Origin: Casuarina equisetifolia
Taxonomy: Eukaryota > Streptophyta > Magnoliopsida > Fagales > Casuarinaceae
Length of the DNA stretch: 64,000 bases
NCBI GenBank assembly: GCA_028551475.1
Contig: CM052354.1
Coordinates: forward strand, 28,047,258-28,111,257
Direction: 5' to 3'
The position numbers and the translations under genes were made by a program. Below the pieces are notes generated by a model. The model did no database searches. It saw nothing but the letters and a program-made list of their open reading frames with translations, and had not been told where the DNA came from. This document shows positions 46,726-58,990 of the stretch, one piece after another. Positions within the stretch are counted from its first letter, which is position 1. Every line of letters begins with the position of its first letter.

Positions 46726-49120
46726 TTTTGGTTTAATGTAGTTTATTTCAGTGAAGTGTGTTGGTGCATGTTCAGGTCATTAGTTACCTTTCCATGTTTG
46801 TAGGGACCTTTGTGTTTTTATACTCTTTCTGCTTGGCTTCTGGGGGCAAGTCGTGTGGACAGTGGCCTTAGCCTTCCATTTCTGTATCCTATTTGATTTC
46901 TCTAAAAGTTTGCTTATCTAATAATAAAGTGTGTGATTACCATCAATTAAATTCTTGAAATTTTTTTCTCTATTATTAGCATTTTTAATTATCTGATAAG
47001 CTATGAACTACAAGTTAGCTCAACTTTGATAACATAAATAGCAAACTAAAATTTTCCTATAAACTAATCAGAATTATAAAGGCTAGACAGAGAGAGACAT
47101 AAACAATTAGGCGCAAAAACGTAATTGGAAGCAAACTATGTTCTCAAAATCTTTTTAATTCATTGATTTGTTTGGATGTAAAGACTATACCATAAATTAT
47201 TGTAAAAAATGACCTCATATTATGTTTCCTTTGACAAAATATTTGCTTGTCGAAAATCTTCTCCACACAATTTGTTTAGATGCATACAATTGAGCAAACC
47301 CAAATCATTCTATAGAATCATCTATTAGGTATGTTTAACAAGAACTTACTAATGTTATCAATTATAACAATATATAAAAGTAAAAATTTTAATTAAAGAA
47401 AAATATTTATTTTCATATCTCGTTATGTTTAAAAACTGATTTCAAAAGTAGTTTTGTTTTGCTTTATTTTTCATCATTTATTTAAATAGTGAAAGAATAC
47501 CACAAAAAATATGACAAATTACAATCATAAGAAATACAATGGTCCTTTATTTTCTTCCTCTTATTTTTTTTTTAATGGGATGAACACACTAAAATAGAGA
47601 AGAAATGTCATTTCCTTACTAATCATCCAAAGGCACCCAAAAAATTCAGCATGTCAACTCATCAAATATAAGTTTGAGTCATCCAAGATAATATGACCCC
47701 ACACAAGTTTTTTTTTTTTTTTTTTTGGTTGACTACATGGAAGATTCCCACGTGGGACATTGAATGCATGTTTCTTTCAAACCACTAGTACTTCAAAAGC
47801 AACCTACGGCCAACACGATACCTGAGATAGAGCAAGTGAAACGCAGCCATGGCCGGCTGGTTAGTTTGACGAAGACTTTGCTGAACAATTATGGAGATTT
47901 TACCTTAAAAAGTTGAAAGTCTATCGTTTTCCTTTTTGTGCAAACAAAATCCATCTTCCAATAAGATTGAACACAAACATTCATTATCAAAATTGTTAGG
48001 AAAACATATTTAAATCATCTAACTTCATATAATTGTGAACATCTTATTCCTAATTTTATCTAGAGGTTTACTAGCAAATTGGATTCATCTCCCATCGGAG
48101 TGCCTGAATTGGCCTAACGTGGGTTTGTGCCGACTAAATGGGGAAATCCGAGTTCCACAATACGGAGTTTGTACCTAGAGAGAACTTGATGGCCAATGCA
48201 GGCAGAGCGAAGCACATAGGGAATAGAGATGCACAGTAGCAATTGAAGGTTAACGTAGGCCAAAGACTTGACTATTTATTAGTGGTGTGAGACTATATTT
48301 TTAATATTATTGACACATATTCTACAAAGTTATATTTTGATCTTATTGACTTAAGAGTATTATTACAGTAGCTATTGCTATTTATATGAAAGAAGAATGT
48401 AAAGGAAAATGAATTAAGGGTAGTGTTATTCTTAAAAATTCTTTAATTTGCTTTTAGATTGCTTATAATTTTTTATTTTGACCTGATTTTTGAATCCTTC
48501 TATACACGATCTAGGTTTTTAAGATACAAATTATTATTATGTTAAAAATAAATATGATTAATTAAATGAATTTCATAGTCTAAATTGAAACACAAATAAA
48601 AAAAATAATTCTTCTTATTAAAGATCTTACCCTTACTTTCACTAATAAGGAAAACTAATCTAGCTAAAAGGTAGACAAAAGTATGAAGGCTCTATAAAGC
48701 TAAGGGATAAACTAATCAAAACAATTAATGAAAAGTTAATGCTTCACTATAATTTTTGTCAAACTAAATATTGTTTACTTAGAAAAAGAAAACAGGTAGG
48801 ACTCTATAAAACAACAGTAAAAATAAACCAAATTGTCTCAGCAAAAAAAAAATGGTTCTTTAGTTTTTAGTTTTTAAAGTAATTATTAATTTAAAAATTC
48901 GTGTAGTAGATTTGGCCCGTACCTTTGACGGTTGTGATCCCACATCGCTTACTCCGAAGTTGCTCAGAAGGTTTATAATAGCAGATTGAGGTGACCCGTA
49001 AAAATGAGTTGGGAATGAATTAGTGACCCAAATTCGTGTAAATTCGTGTAGTAGATTTGAACTGAAGTCGGGCCTAAGGTTACAAATGTGTTCCCTTCGG
49101 AAATCAGTGTCTGATAGTGA
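46726..49120. other. Intergenic spacer between two B3 loci
   Basis: AT-rich, no gene recognised. About 48100-48780 is a shortened relative of the long spacers (phrases agattttga, cttattgacttaag, gaaaatgaatta; compare 28140-28980). A poly-T run lies at about 47709-47726. 48890-49010 matches the 'aaaaattcgtgtagtagatttggccc' landmark that precedes the minisatellites in the other units. Confidence 0.5.
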
Positions 49121-49241
49121 CCTCCGTTGAACTGAAGGTTACAAATGTAAATGTGTGTTCCCTCCGTTGAACTGAAGGTTACAAATGTAAATGTGTGTTC
49201 CCTCCGTTGAACTGAAGGTTACAAATGTGTTCCCTCCGTTG
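49121..49241 (+). repeat. 40-bp minisatellite, 3 copies plus partial
   Basis: Units beginning cctccgttgaactgaaggtt start at 49121, 49161 and 49201, an exact 40-base period, with a partial fourth at 49232. A diverged unit precedes it near 49062-49100. Same relative slot upstream of a B3 gene as the other minisatellites, but unrelated in sequence. Confidence 0.92.
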
Positions 49242-50155
49242 GAGTAAGTGGCTGACAGAGTGACCCGTCAAGATGAATGTGGGAGTTGTCAAATATGGAA
49301 GTCGTAAACTAAAGTGCAACTTGTGTTCCCCCCTTGAACGGAACTCCTATAAGTATTCAAGTTTCTTCCATCTTCATTCTTGTCCAGGTATCCAATCTGC
49401 TCATCTGTAAGTATTCAACCTGCTCATCTGTAAATTTGTTAAATTCATTATTTCATATAATTTGATCTTTTTAGCTAATTTCTTTTTTGATATTTGATAT
49501 ATCATTTGAAAACTCACGTTGTATTCTTGTTGAGTGAAATTTTTTTGCTTGAAATTTTCTTTTAATTTTTGTTCTTAAATTTTTGGCCATATAATTGATC
49601 ATGAATTTACTACATATTGCTCTCATACAATTTTCATAACATGCAAGTCTCACGAGATCAACCAATTTAAAATTAGATTTATTTTTTCATAATTGGCACG
49701 ATTTCAAACCTTGGAATATCAGGGGTTATCCCGATGTCTGGCCTCAGCTCTCGTAATGCTGACAGCCAGTATCATCCGCCCGCCATATCCCTTTCTCCAT
49801 TATTCTCCTGCTTCTCGCCCTCGTCGGTGTCATTCTCGAGATCGGTCTAAATACTGAAGCAAGTGAACAGTATCAATGGCGAAAGTGGGAGTGTTCATGG
49901 ACGACATCGTTGAGTATGGAGGGGATGGTAAACGTCGTGATCGACGAGGTCTGGGTAGATGGTTTTGAGCTTCTGGAGCTCCTTCTCGAGTTCACATGTT
50001 ATGTGGTATAAAATATTAAGGAATAAAATTTTGCAGTCAACTGTTCTGAATTATTAAAAGAAAAAGTTAAATGTTGTTGATGAAAAGCATTTGATTGATT
50101 GATATGCTAACGTGTTCTTTTTCTTTTGATTTCATAACTGCAGGAATTGTGGAGA

Positions 50156-50602
50156 ATGAATTCGATCATGGCTAGAAGACCAAGAAATGGACCTTGGTTT
50201 CATGCGAGTGTAGGATGTCGGAACTGTGTGCGCACTTGTTTCCGGCGTCGACTGTTATTCAAGAAGAAATTGTCCCAAAACGACCTGACAAAATTCTACA
50301 TCCCAAAACGACACGTTCGTAAAATTCATCGGGCAGTGTTTAATGGAGGAGAACAGAATGCCACGAATCTTCTTTTCCATGATGCTGCCCTAAATTGCTG
50401 GCTATTTCAATTAACTGAAACTACTGGTGGGAGATCCTTTCTCACCGGAAATTGGAGGCAGTTTGTTAGTGCAAAGAAGCTAAGCGAAGGAGATACCATG
50501 CGATTCTATGAGGTCACTTGCAAGAGAGGATGTGGGGCAACATTCTCCCAGATTGGTCACTTTGAACTTTTTGGAGAACTACTTGACAAAGGCGGATGCT
50601 GA
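50156..50602 (+). CDS. Single B3-domain protein (148 aa), sister of 46289
   Basis: A complete frame after an intron end (aactgcAG at 50142-50143). ATG at 50156 (MNSIMARRP) is chosen; the paralogue aligns with the Met at 50168. The B3 domain runs from LLFKKKLSQNDLTKFYIPKR through NLLFHDAALNCWLFQL and GNWRQFVSAKKLSEGDTMRF, and the protein ends IGHFELFGELLDKGGC. The N-terminal extension is basic with several Cys (GCRNCVRTCFRRR). A leader segment near 49955-50000 (ttttgagcttctggagctcc) resembles the shared Glu/Leu module, but no clear donor was found. This and the alpha-type copy 2 are the best-preserved B3 genes in the right part. Confidence 0.77.
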   Translation: MNSIMARRPRNGPWFHASVGCRNCVRTCFRRRLLFKKKLSQNDLTKFYIPKRHVRKIHRAVFNGGEQNATNLLFHDAALNCWLFQLTETTGGRSFLTGNWRQFVSAKKLSEGDTMRFYEVTCKRGCGATFSQIGHFELFGELLDKGGC

Positions 50603-51663
50603 TGTCTTGGTTTATTATGGTTTTACTTCACAGAAGTGTGTTGGTGCATTTTCAGGTTTGTGTGTTTCTCTTTTCAGGGGATCAGTTTCCGTTCTATGTT
50701 TGTCAGGGCCCCGGGAAGCTGTTCTTTTTGATTCGTGTGCTGTTCTTCCTGTTCGAGGCTTTTTGGGGGAAGTCACGTGTACTGTGGTCCTAGGTTTTTT
50801 ACCGTTTGTTTTCTTTATATGTTTGCCTATCTAATAAAAAAGTGTGTGATTATTATCAGTTCAACTTGCTAATATAATCAATCATTAAAAAATAACATCT
50901 TGTCTAGGCATCCAACACTTTGTTGAACCCCAAAAAAAGAAGAAAAGAGTACAGAGAAGTCAAGACTAGCCTTTTCAACCAAATGCTCTTTGGGGGTTGG
51001 AGCATAAAGTTTGAAGTTTTGCCTAACCCACCCAAAATATCAAGCTTCTGAAAAGATAAATATTAATCAGTAGACTATAAGAGATTACATGTATCATACC
51101 AACTGCAGAAATAGATAAAGCTGGAAAAGTTTAATCAACCACAACCCTGGACTGATGTCACTAAAAAAAAAAAAAAAAAAATCTTAATCATGATTAAGCA
51201 CAGCAATTTGCCTCAACGGAAAAACTGGTTCAGAGTTCCAAAAGACCAAACTTGAGCTCATTTCGTGTTAGAGATCTTCGCCAGATGATTGCATTTCAAG
51301 AGATCATTTTCCATAGTTACAAGCTTAATATAAAAGGAATAAGATGAAAGGAAAAATTATAATACAATTGATAGGCATGAAAAGAAGAAAATAGAAACAA
51401 CATATTGTGGTCGAAATTCCAGCTCAACCTCCTTCTCCACAACAAGCAAAAAGGGGGGCTAAAATCCTATTATAATCAAAAATTGAAACATAATCTCAAA
51501 AGAAGCAATTCATGGTCAAAATCAGAGCCTCTCTTCTAAGGGTGTTTTCTCCAGAAATCACCAGTTTGCTAACTTTCTCAGAAACTAAAACAGAAATCAC
51601 AGTATTCGAAATAACGTATCATACGCAGAACACAAAACTCATCAAATTTCAGAACACATTTCA
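50603..51663. other. Region between B3 gene and uS15m copy d
   Basis: 50603-50860 resembles B3 3' flanks (ctatctaataaaaaagtgtgtgattat). A poly-A run lies at about 51163-51181. 51235-51560 matches 45545-45905. The - strand was read for a possible second exon encoding the missing S15 domain of the uS15m gene; nothing recognisable was seen. Confidence 0.5.
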
Positions 51664-52611
51664 TTACTGACTTGAATTTTTCTTTGCCTTCTTCTCGACT
51701 GTCTGCCTCAACTCTGACAAGCTCTCCCTTAAGTCCTCAAACGAAACGCCGCCGATCCTCGACGCAGTCTCTTGCTCCTTCGACTCCCCATGCGACAGCG
51801 CCGCCTGCCCCTTCTTCTTCCCCTCCGACCTCAGCTCTTCCAGCTTTTCCTCCAATTCTCCCGAGCTATACATCTTCGCAAACTCTGTCTTCATACCCGT
51901 AGAGTCCCCGTCCGTCTCCTTCCTCTCACTCTCCTTCCCCGACGCCGATACGGGCACAGGATCGGTCCCGCCGATCACCGAATCCGACTCCGTCGACGAC
52001 CCTAACCCTAAAATATTCTTAAATTCTGATAAACGCACTGGGTCCGCACTCCTCCGATCCTGCCGCAGAGTATCGCGAATCGCTTCGAACGAGAGCCCGC
52101 CTCCGTCGTCCCCGAATTTTCCGGGGCCGGATTCCGCAGTGTTACAGTTCTCCTCGGCTTTTTCAATCACTTTCCGTTCTAAAAAATCCTGCAACGAGAT
52201 GTGTTGCGATGATTGCGAGGACGAGGTTGAAGACCTAGTATCGGATTCCGTGGCGGGCGGCACAGACAAGAAGGAGAGGAACTCGGGGAGGATTTCTTCC
52301 ACAGAAGCGACTTTGGAAGGCCTAGACAGAGATGGGTTATTGGTGGGTCTCCTCCGTGCATATGTGGGAGAGGGTCTTCGTTTTCCATGTTCCGGCTCCT
52401 TTTTCAGACTGCTCTTGAGGTTGTTGAGATAGGAAGCAAAGGAGGATTCAAATTTAGATTGGGATTCGTCAGGGTCAGGCGAGGTGGAGGCCAGAGATTC
52501 GTTGGTGGGGGAGGGCGTAGGGTCGGGAGGGCTACGAGAGGTACAGAAGAGGCGGATAAGAGATGGATGGTGCAGGGTTCTGTATTTGGGTCTCAGTTGT
52601 AGAGCAGCCAT
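51664..52611 (-). CDS. Mitochondrial uS15m-like protein lacking the S15 domain (315 aa)
   Basis: Starts at the conserved MAALQLRPKYRT Met (52611). Residues 1-25 are Arg-rich without acidic residues, like a mitochondrial presequence. Then come a Ser/Pro-rich region (26-140), LQDFLERKVIEKAEEN (140-155), SFEAIRDTLRQ (174-184), MKTEFAKMYSSGELEEKL (240-257) and RIGGVSFEDLRESL (285-298), ending KKNSSQ. This order is that of plant S15/NS1 proteins such as Arabidopsis At1g80620 and At1g15810 (from memory). In those, an S15 RNA-binding domain of roughly 100+ residues follows. Here the frame stops just before it; a GTAATG donor-like sequence overlaps the stop, so a distant exon is conceivable but unseen. 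Probably a truncated paralogue; it may still be transcribed. Confidence 0.65.
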   Translation of the reverse strand: MAALQLRPKYRTLHHPSLIRLFCTSRSPPDPTPSPTNESLASTSPDPDESQSKFESSFASYLNNLKSSLKKEPEHGKRRPSPTYARRRPTNNPSLSRPSKVASVEEILPEFLSFLSVPPATESDTRSSTSSSQSSQHISLQDFLERKVIEKAEENCNTAESGPGKFGDDGGGLSFEAIRDTLRQDRRSADPVRLSEFKNILGLGSSTESDSVIGGTDPVPVSASGKESERKETDGDSTGMKTEFAKMYSSGELEEKLEELRSEGKKKGQAALSHGESKEQETASRIGGVSFEDLRESLSELRQTVEKKAKKNSSQ

Positions 52612-55600
52612 CGCAGCAACGCAGAACAAGTGAGGTCGTTTTGGGGATTTAGGGTTTTGGGCAACGAAGAGTACATAGGGTTTTGTATTCTATCTGTACC
52701 TTTACCAGATAAACGTGTGGACAACATTGCTAGCTGAAAAAATCGTATTCTAATTTTCATAAGAGCCAAAGATACAAAATAGAATCAATAAAAATTAACA
52801 ATGATTAACTCGATGATTCAATGTATTTAACACTAAATGCTTGTAGGAGTAAAAAACGTGATCTTTCATTACTAATAAAATAATGATATCATTAATTTCA
52901 ATATCAATCACATTAACTCAATGCAACGTGTATATATCTCATTTGTATTGCATTCCATTTTCATTCATTTTGGTGTGATGTATTTTAAACGGATTATTAT
53001 TATCTTTGTTTTTTTCAATTATGCCGCATTTTTTTTGGATTATAGTTGATCATTACACTAAAAAAAGAATATTACTTTAGGTTCTTTCTATAGTACTTCA
53101 AAGTAATTTTCTTCTTAGGAATACATATCATATAATCATTAAGATCACTATGCTTGCAAGCATAGATCATTAATCGGATTGCCTAACCAAAGTTATCAAT
53201 ATTCATTGTGTAACTCATAATTAAAGTAATATAGCCTATAAACAAGTAATTGAATTTTTCAAAAAAATTCTTAAATGTAGATGACATGCTTAGTACTATT
53301 TTCTTTTAAGAGATATGTTAACTTGATTATATATTTTTCAAATTCCTCCCCTTCTATCATCCTTTTTATCTTTTTATGTAATAAAAATGTGAGTAATATA
53401 TCTAAAAGTGGTATGGTTTTTGATGACCCAAACTCAGTCGTTGGACCATCCAATTCCTTACAAGAGGTCATAATTGTTGAGTCGAAAAAGGTTTGAAAGG
53501 GGTTGATCATGCTATGAACGTAAGATAAGGAAAATTGATCACCATATTCACGAGCACTAGAGAGGAAAAGGAGAATTCTCCTTCAAGATTAGTTTGGTGA
53601 AACTTTTTAGAGCCTTGATTGGATAAAATCATCTAATAATTCAGATGATTCTACAATTTGGACTTGTCAATAATGCATAATCAACTCTTGTGACGAAAGC
53701 CAGTAGCAATTTCAAATTCTCTTCCATTTGCAAGCCTTGCTCCGGGGGAGTGTTCGAATGAGGTAGGTTTATCAGTTATTGTTCCCTGTTACAGTGCTCA
53801 TGGATATCCGGGTTCCAAAGCAAAAAAATTCAATTCAATATTTTATAGTATTTCCAAGTTCTAACTAAAGCTAAAATGGACATATTAATTTAATATACTA
53901 AAGTCTTTCTTTTCAAGATGATATTTCCAATCACTATATATATATATATATGGACTTCTAGCAATTACAGATATTTTGGTCCCCCTTTTTATTAAGAAAT
54001 TTTGTTTGCATGTGTCAAAAAAAAAACATTGAATTTGGTGACTCAAGCATAAGGCCATGGTTGACTATGTATTGAGGAAAGGGTACCAAGTCATCCTAGC
54101 ATATACAGGACAAAATGTCTTTGGTGGTTAAATAATATGTTTTCTAGAATAAAAAAATCAACTTTGTTTGATGAAATTAATGACCCGAAGTTGTAGTCCA
54201 CGATCTTGCTTCATGATCATTTTCACAAAAAATAGAAATCACAAAAGATATCTACAAATTCCTGCAACAATAAAAGAAGTTTTTTAGTACTAATTCTATT
54301 TTTATTACTTCTTGTTTTTAGTCTTATCAAGAAGGTAGATGAATTTCCAAAAGCCATAATTTTATAATTGGGTTTTACATGTTATCAAATTATCACTTCT
54401 ATCGATTCTTTATATGAAAAATAATGATCATGTTGCAATATAGATAACTCATCTGTTGTCATTTGAATTAACTTGAACTCAGGGCTCATGTTGTATTGGG
54501 CCGATAAATGGTTCCCAATAGGATAAAAGTGGGCCTAATATGGATCAATAACAAGACCTAGCTAACATGTCAAATAATGGGTTTCAAGCAGACAACTCAA
54601 AGTGGACCGACTACATGGGGAAATCCAAGTCCAAAAATCGAGTTTGCGCATGAAAGGAACTTGGTGGCCCGTGTAGACAGACAGCATGAAGCAAATTGAG
54701 ACTGGAGATGAATAGTAGGAAGAGAAGATGTGCGTGAAGGTTATTGTAGTCAAACTCTTTACAAATCCATCAATCTATAATTTGTAAATCTAATTTTAGA
54801 TTATTGATCAAAATCATCTTTTTTGAAGGCTTAGAAAGGAAATGAGGTTTCAGAGGCTTGTCATTGCGACGGTTGCAAGTGAAAAATGAAGTCCACGGGA
54901 AAGTAGTTTGATCTCATGTACATGTACTGTTAAATATGAAAGGTATATGAAGAATAAAAAAATAAGGGGGAGAATGTGATAGTTGTTTTACCACTATTTG
55001 ACTTTAGAGACATTCATTATTAATAAGTATCTTATAAGGTTATATTTTGATCTCATTGACTTAAGAATAGTATTCATTATTGACTTAATATTTTGATCTT
55101 ATTAACTATTATTATTTGTAGCTCATATGAAAGTAGGTGGTAAGTAAAATGAATTAAGAATGGTATTACAGTCTAAATTAAATAAGAGAGAGAATGTGAT
55201 AGTTATTCTACTACCATTCAACTTTAGAGACATATTCATTTTTAATAAATATCTTATAAGGTTATATTTTAATCTCATTGACTTAAGAATAGTATTACAA
55301 TAACTATTATTATTTTTAGCTCATATGAAAGTAGGCTCTTAAGTAAAATGAATCAAGAATGGTATTACAATCTAAATTAGAAAGATATGAATTATTGTCA
55401 TGTGAAAAAGAAATATGACGAATGAAATGAATTTAGAGGCCACCACACAATATGACATCCAAGCACAAGTTGACATCTAATCTAGCCAAAGGTAGACAAA
55501 AACATGAAGGCTCTATGAAGCTAAGGTATTAAACTACTTGAAACAAATTGTAAGCTTCATAATATATTGCCTAAAACCTTGTAGTTCATTGATTTCTTTC

Positions 55601-57815
55601 AACTTGTAAAGTGCCAAATTCCTCATTGTTCTGATACATCATGTTGTGTTTTCCTTGTTGAAAACAATTGCTTCATTAATAATTTAAATTTTCAAATCAG
55701 AAGTTGAAAAATATGCTCTTCGATGGACTCTTCTTGAATTTATATGATAAATGAGAAAGATAAAGACACAAGTTGAAACACTCTAGAATACACACAACTG
55801 CGTTGTGCTTCAATCCCCGTAACTGCTGAGCTGTCCTCCAAAATCTTACCACTTCTTCATATTTATGACTATTGGAGGATTAGTTCCTTGCAAAGGCTTT
55901 AAAAAGTGGCCATTAAATGCAAGTACCTTTTTATTCTTTTATGTATCACGGGAAAACAAAAAGATCAACAATCTCCTTGTCCATGGTCTAAAACCACTTG
56001 GAAAACTCAACATGCCAATCAATTTAATCTAGCTATCCTGATGGTTTTTCATTGAAGAATCATTGTACGAGGCATGTTCTGCAGCCAAAAAGAAAATAAA
56101 GAATTTGGTAGACATGTATTTTATTAGTTACATTGAAATCATTCTCTAATTTTATAGAAAAAAGAGTGGAACACATAAAATAGAGTCCATAAAAAGCAAA
56201 CATGATTACTGACTAACTAACTAACTCTAGAGGTTTCCAATTCATGATCTGGTTTTAAAAGACTTGATAAAAAAAAAGTAATCTAAGATATTAAAAATTA
56301 CTTTTAATTATCCAATTAACCATTTCTTGTACAATTTCTAAGGGATCTTGTATAATTGCAATTTTTTATTTTCATATAAACAAGTAGTGGCTTTTGAAAG
56401 AAGTGTCAACAAAAGAAAAATATTAAAATGAAGAAATGTCCTGTGTCTACGCAGATAAGGCTCGTGTTATGTCACTCACTATCCCATCAAATCCCAAATC
56501 TCAGCTCAAGTATTTCATAATCCTCTAGGCAGAACTCATAGGTAGTTTGTTCATGCAAAGGCCTTGCGTTTGAACAAGAAAATAATCTCGGATTCGGAAA
56601 ATGACGCACGTTGGCCGAGTTCACGACTCTCTCCGTCAAATCACTTATCCACTTCTTGATTGGATAAGTGACTTAATTATCTGATAATGACTTTTTTAAC
56701 ACAAATCATAAATGTGTAAAAAAATTACCACATAATTAAAAATACTAGTTTGTTTTTATCAACGACTTTTCAATGAACATGATAATCGAACAAAGATTAA
56801 CGATTGAGTGCTCATCAAAGTGTTGAAGAATTTCATAGTAAGCACATTTTTTGCAAAAGCACAAAAATTAATACTAACTTTCATCAAATTAAATATTTTT
56901 TATTTAGGAAAAAGGAAGTTGGCCTCTATAAAAGAATAGCATAGAGAAACCAAATTATCTTAGCAAAAAAATTAGTTTTTTAATTTATATATTTTTTAGT
57001 CATTCAATTTTGATGAAAAATGTTAAAAATGTCTCTTAACTACATAAAATAGCATAATCCTTTAGTTATACAATAGAAGAAAATGGAATAATGCAAGTAA
57101 TAACATTTATACTCACAACATATTTATTTTGTGTTAATCTAATTAAATTTAATGTTAGATTAAGATAGAACATCAATCTCATCTTATTTTTGGAAAAATT
57201 TTGTGTTAATATGTCATTAAGCTACTGCCTTGGTTTATGTGTGTTTAAATAAACAAGGACTTAAGAGTTTCTTTTTGTGTACTATATTGGCTATTGGATT
57301 TAAGTAGGACATATTTACAAAAATTTTAGTCATTACTTGTAAATGATACACAATTTATTGCCAAGTTGTTTCAAATTCTAACTTATGTTAATATCTCATT
57401 ACCCTTACTAATCTCAAATGGTAGGGTGAAGAAAATGTGCTTGTTATTATTTTCCACGAACTTTAAGGTGCTTATGATATCTTTTTATTTATATGACAAA
57501 CAAAGCATCATTGGGCCTACACATCTAAGAGTAATCAAGAATGATGCCTACAATATCAACCGGCAAATGACAGAAAATTAGATCTTAGTCCACAATTAGT
57601 ATGATATGAAAACAGACCATCAATTAAATGAGGTAGGAAAAATCTAATATCTAGAGGCAATTAGGTTGAAGAGCTTATAATTGGCATGCAATAGTATTGT
57701 ATAGTGCCCTTAGGTTACCAGTTTGACTGCTTCTCACCCATGTGTCGTTAAGTGGGCTCTCCAATTGGTATCGTAGCTGCCCAGGGCTTTATTAATGGAT
57801 GCACCCCAAAAATAG
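52612..57815. repeat. Long spacer, copy III
   Basis: About 5.2 kb, closely matching 26228-30771 with indels, and 36241-40600 more distantly. It contains a (TA)n run at about 53936-53952, the tandem pair of retroelement-like ends at 54960-55390, and the 650-base block (about 56410-57080) that copy I has lost. No gene recognised on either strand. Confidence 0.75.
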
Positions 57816-57836
57816 AAAAAAAAAAAAAAAAAAAAA
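57816..57836 (+). repeat. Poly-A run of 21 (duplicate)
   Basis: Same length and flanks as 30772-30792. Confidence 0.9.
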
Positions 57837-58047
57837 GAGGGTAAAGAAAAGCATGTGCTATGTTTTCAAACCGCGCATCCACGACTCCGTGCTGTTTGTA
57901 GATCCAACGGCGAGGACATTGACACAGGCTACCAGGTTGGAAGAAGAGAGAGCATAATCTATGCCATTCAAGCAGATTTGGCCCTTCAATTTACGGTTGA
58001 GATCCTACATTGCTTACACCGAAGGCACTCAGAACCTTGAATTAAGA

Positions 58048-58096
58048 GGCAGTGGGGCCCCACGTTCAAGCTAATGCGAGTTGGGGCCCCACTGCC
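58048..58096. repeat. Perfect 15-bp inverted repeat with 19-nt loop (copy III)
   Basis: Arms 58048-58062 and 58082-58096 are identical to those at 31004-31052; the loop differs at one base (ttcaag for ttgaag). Confidence 0.9.
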
Positions 58097-58688
58097 TTTT
58101 ATTTCAAGCTTCTGACGATTGGTCTTTGGAGCAAAAGCAAAGCCTTTCCAAGTGAATCAAGAAAGGGTTTTCGTTGTAATTGGGGCAGGACAAAAATGTA
58201 GTTTGGTGGACGGAAAAAGGTTTTATGTTCTATTTGATTCCCGTCAAAAAGAGTTATTTGGAACATAACAACATTCAAACAACAGTGACAACAAGCTTGG
58301 ATTTTCCAACCTTGGAAAATCGAACAAGTCCCTTCCATCTTCACTCTTGAGATGTTTTTTTAGTTTTTATACATCGAAAGAGTATTCAACCTTATTTGTA
58401 AGTTTGTTAAATTTATTATATTTCTTTCTTTAGTTATTTCCTATAATTTGATCTTTTTATCCTATTTCTTTGGTTGTTAAGTTTCATAGAAAGTATAAAA
58501 ACAAGCAAAAATTCGTCTCGCAGATTTGGCCCGTAACTTTTACCAAGGTCTCACATGGCGTACATCAAAGGCATTCAGCTGCTTTATAAATCATTACCGA
58601 GCGCAATAAAGAGCGTCAAGCAATAAAGCGCGTCACGGCGAGAAGGATACGACATGTAAATAACAGAAGCGCGTCATGAATAGAAGTA

Positions 58689-58990
58689 GAGAAGGCTGGA
58701 CAAGTGGTACCATCCGCGAGAGAAGGCTGGGTCGGATGAATACAGGGCACCGTCCATGTGAGAAGGCTGCATCTATCGGTCCATGTAAGGCTGGGTAGGC
58801 TGGGTAGGCTGGATTGGATCAATAGGGTGTCCGGTAGAGAAGGCCGGACAAGTGGGTACCATCCGCGAGAGAAGGCTGGGTCGGGATCAAATAGGGTACA
58901 GGAGGGAATACAGGGCACCGTCCATGTGAGAAGGCTGCATCTGTCGGTCCATGTAAGGCTGGGTAGACTGGATCGGATCAATAGGGGGTC
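58689..58990 (+). repeat. About 148-bp repeat, two copies, with nested 11-bp units
   Basis: The segment from gagaaggctggacaagtgg at 58689 recurs from 58837 (gagaaggccggacaagtgg), with shared landmarks cagggcaccgtccatgtg and catctatcggtcc/catctgtcggtcc. Inside, gctgggtag-type units of about 11 bases repeat up to three times. A degraded partial copy lies at 59118-59175. It occupies the same slot as the minisatellites at 31511, 41481 and 49121. Confidence 0.85.

Noticed and set aside
50900..51660. Hidden exon for the missing S15 domain of uS15m copy d
   Set aside because: Read on the - strand; no S15-like coding stretch was seen, and much of the region matches non-coding DNA at 45545-45905.
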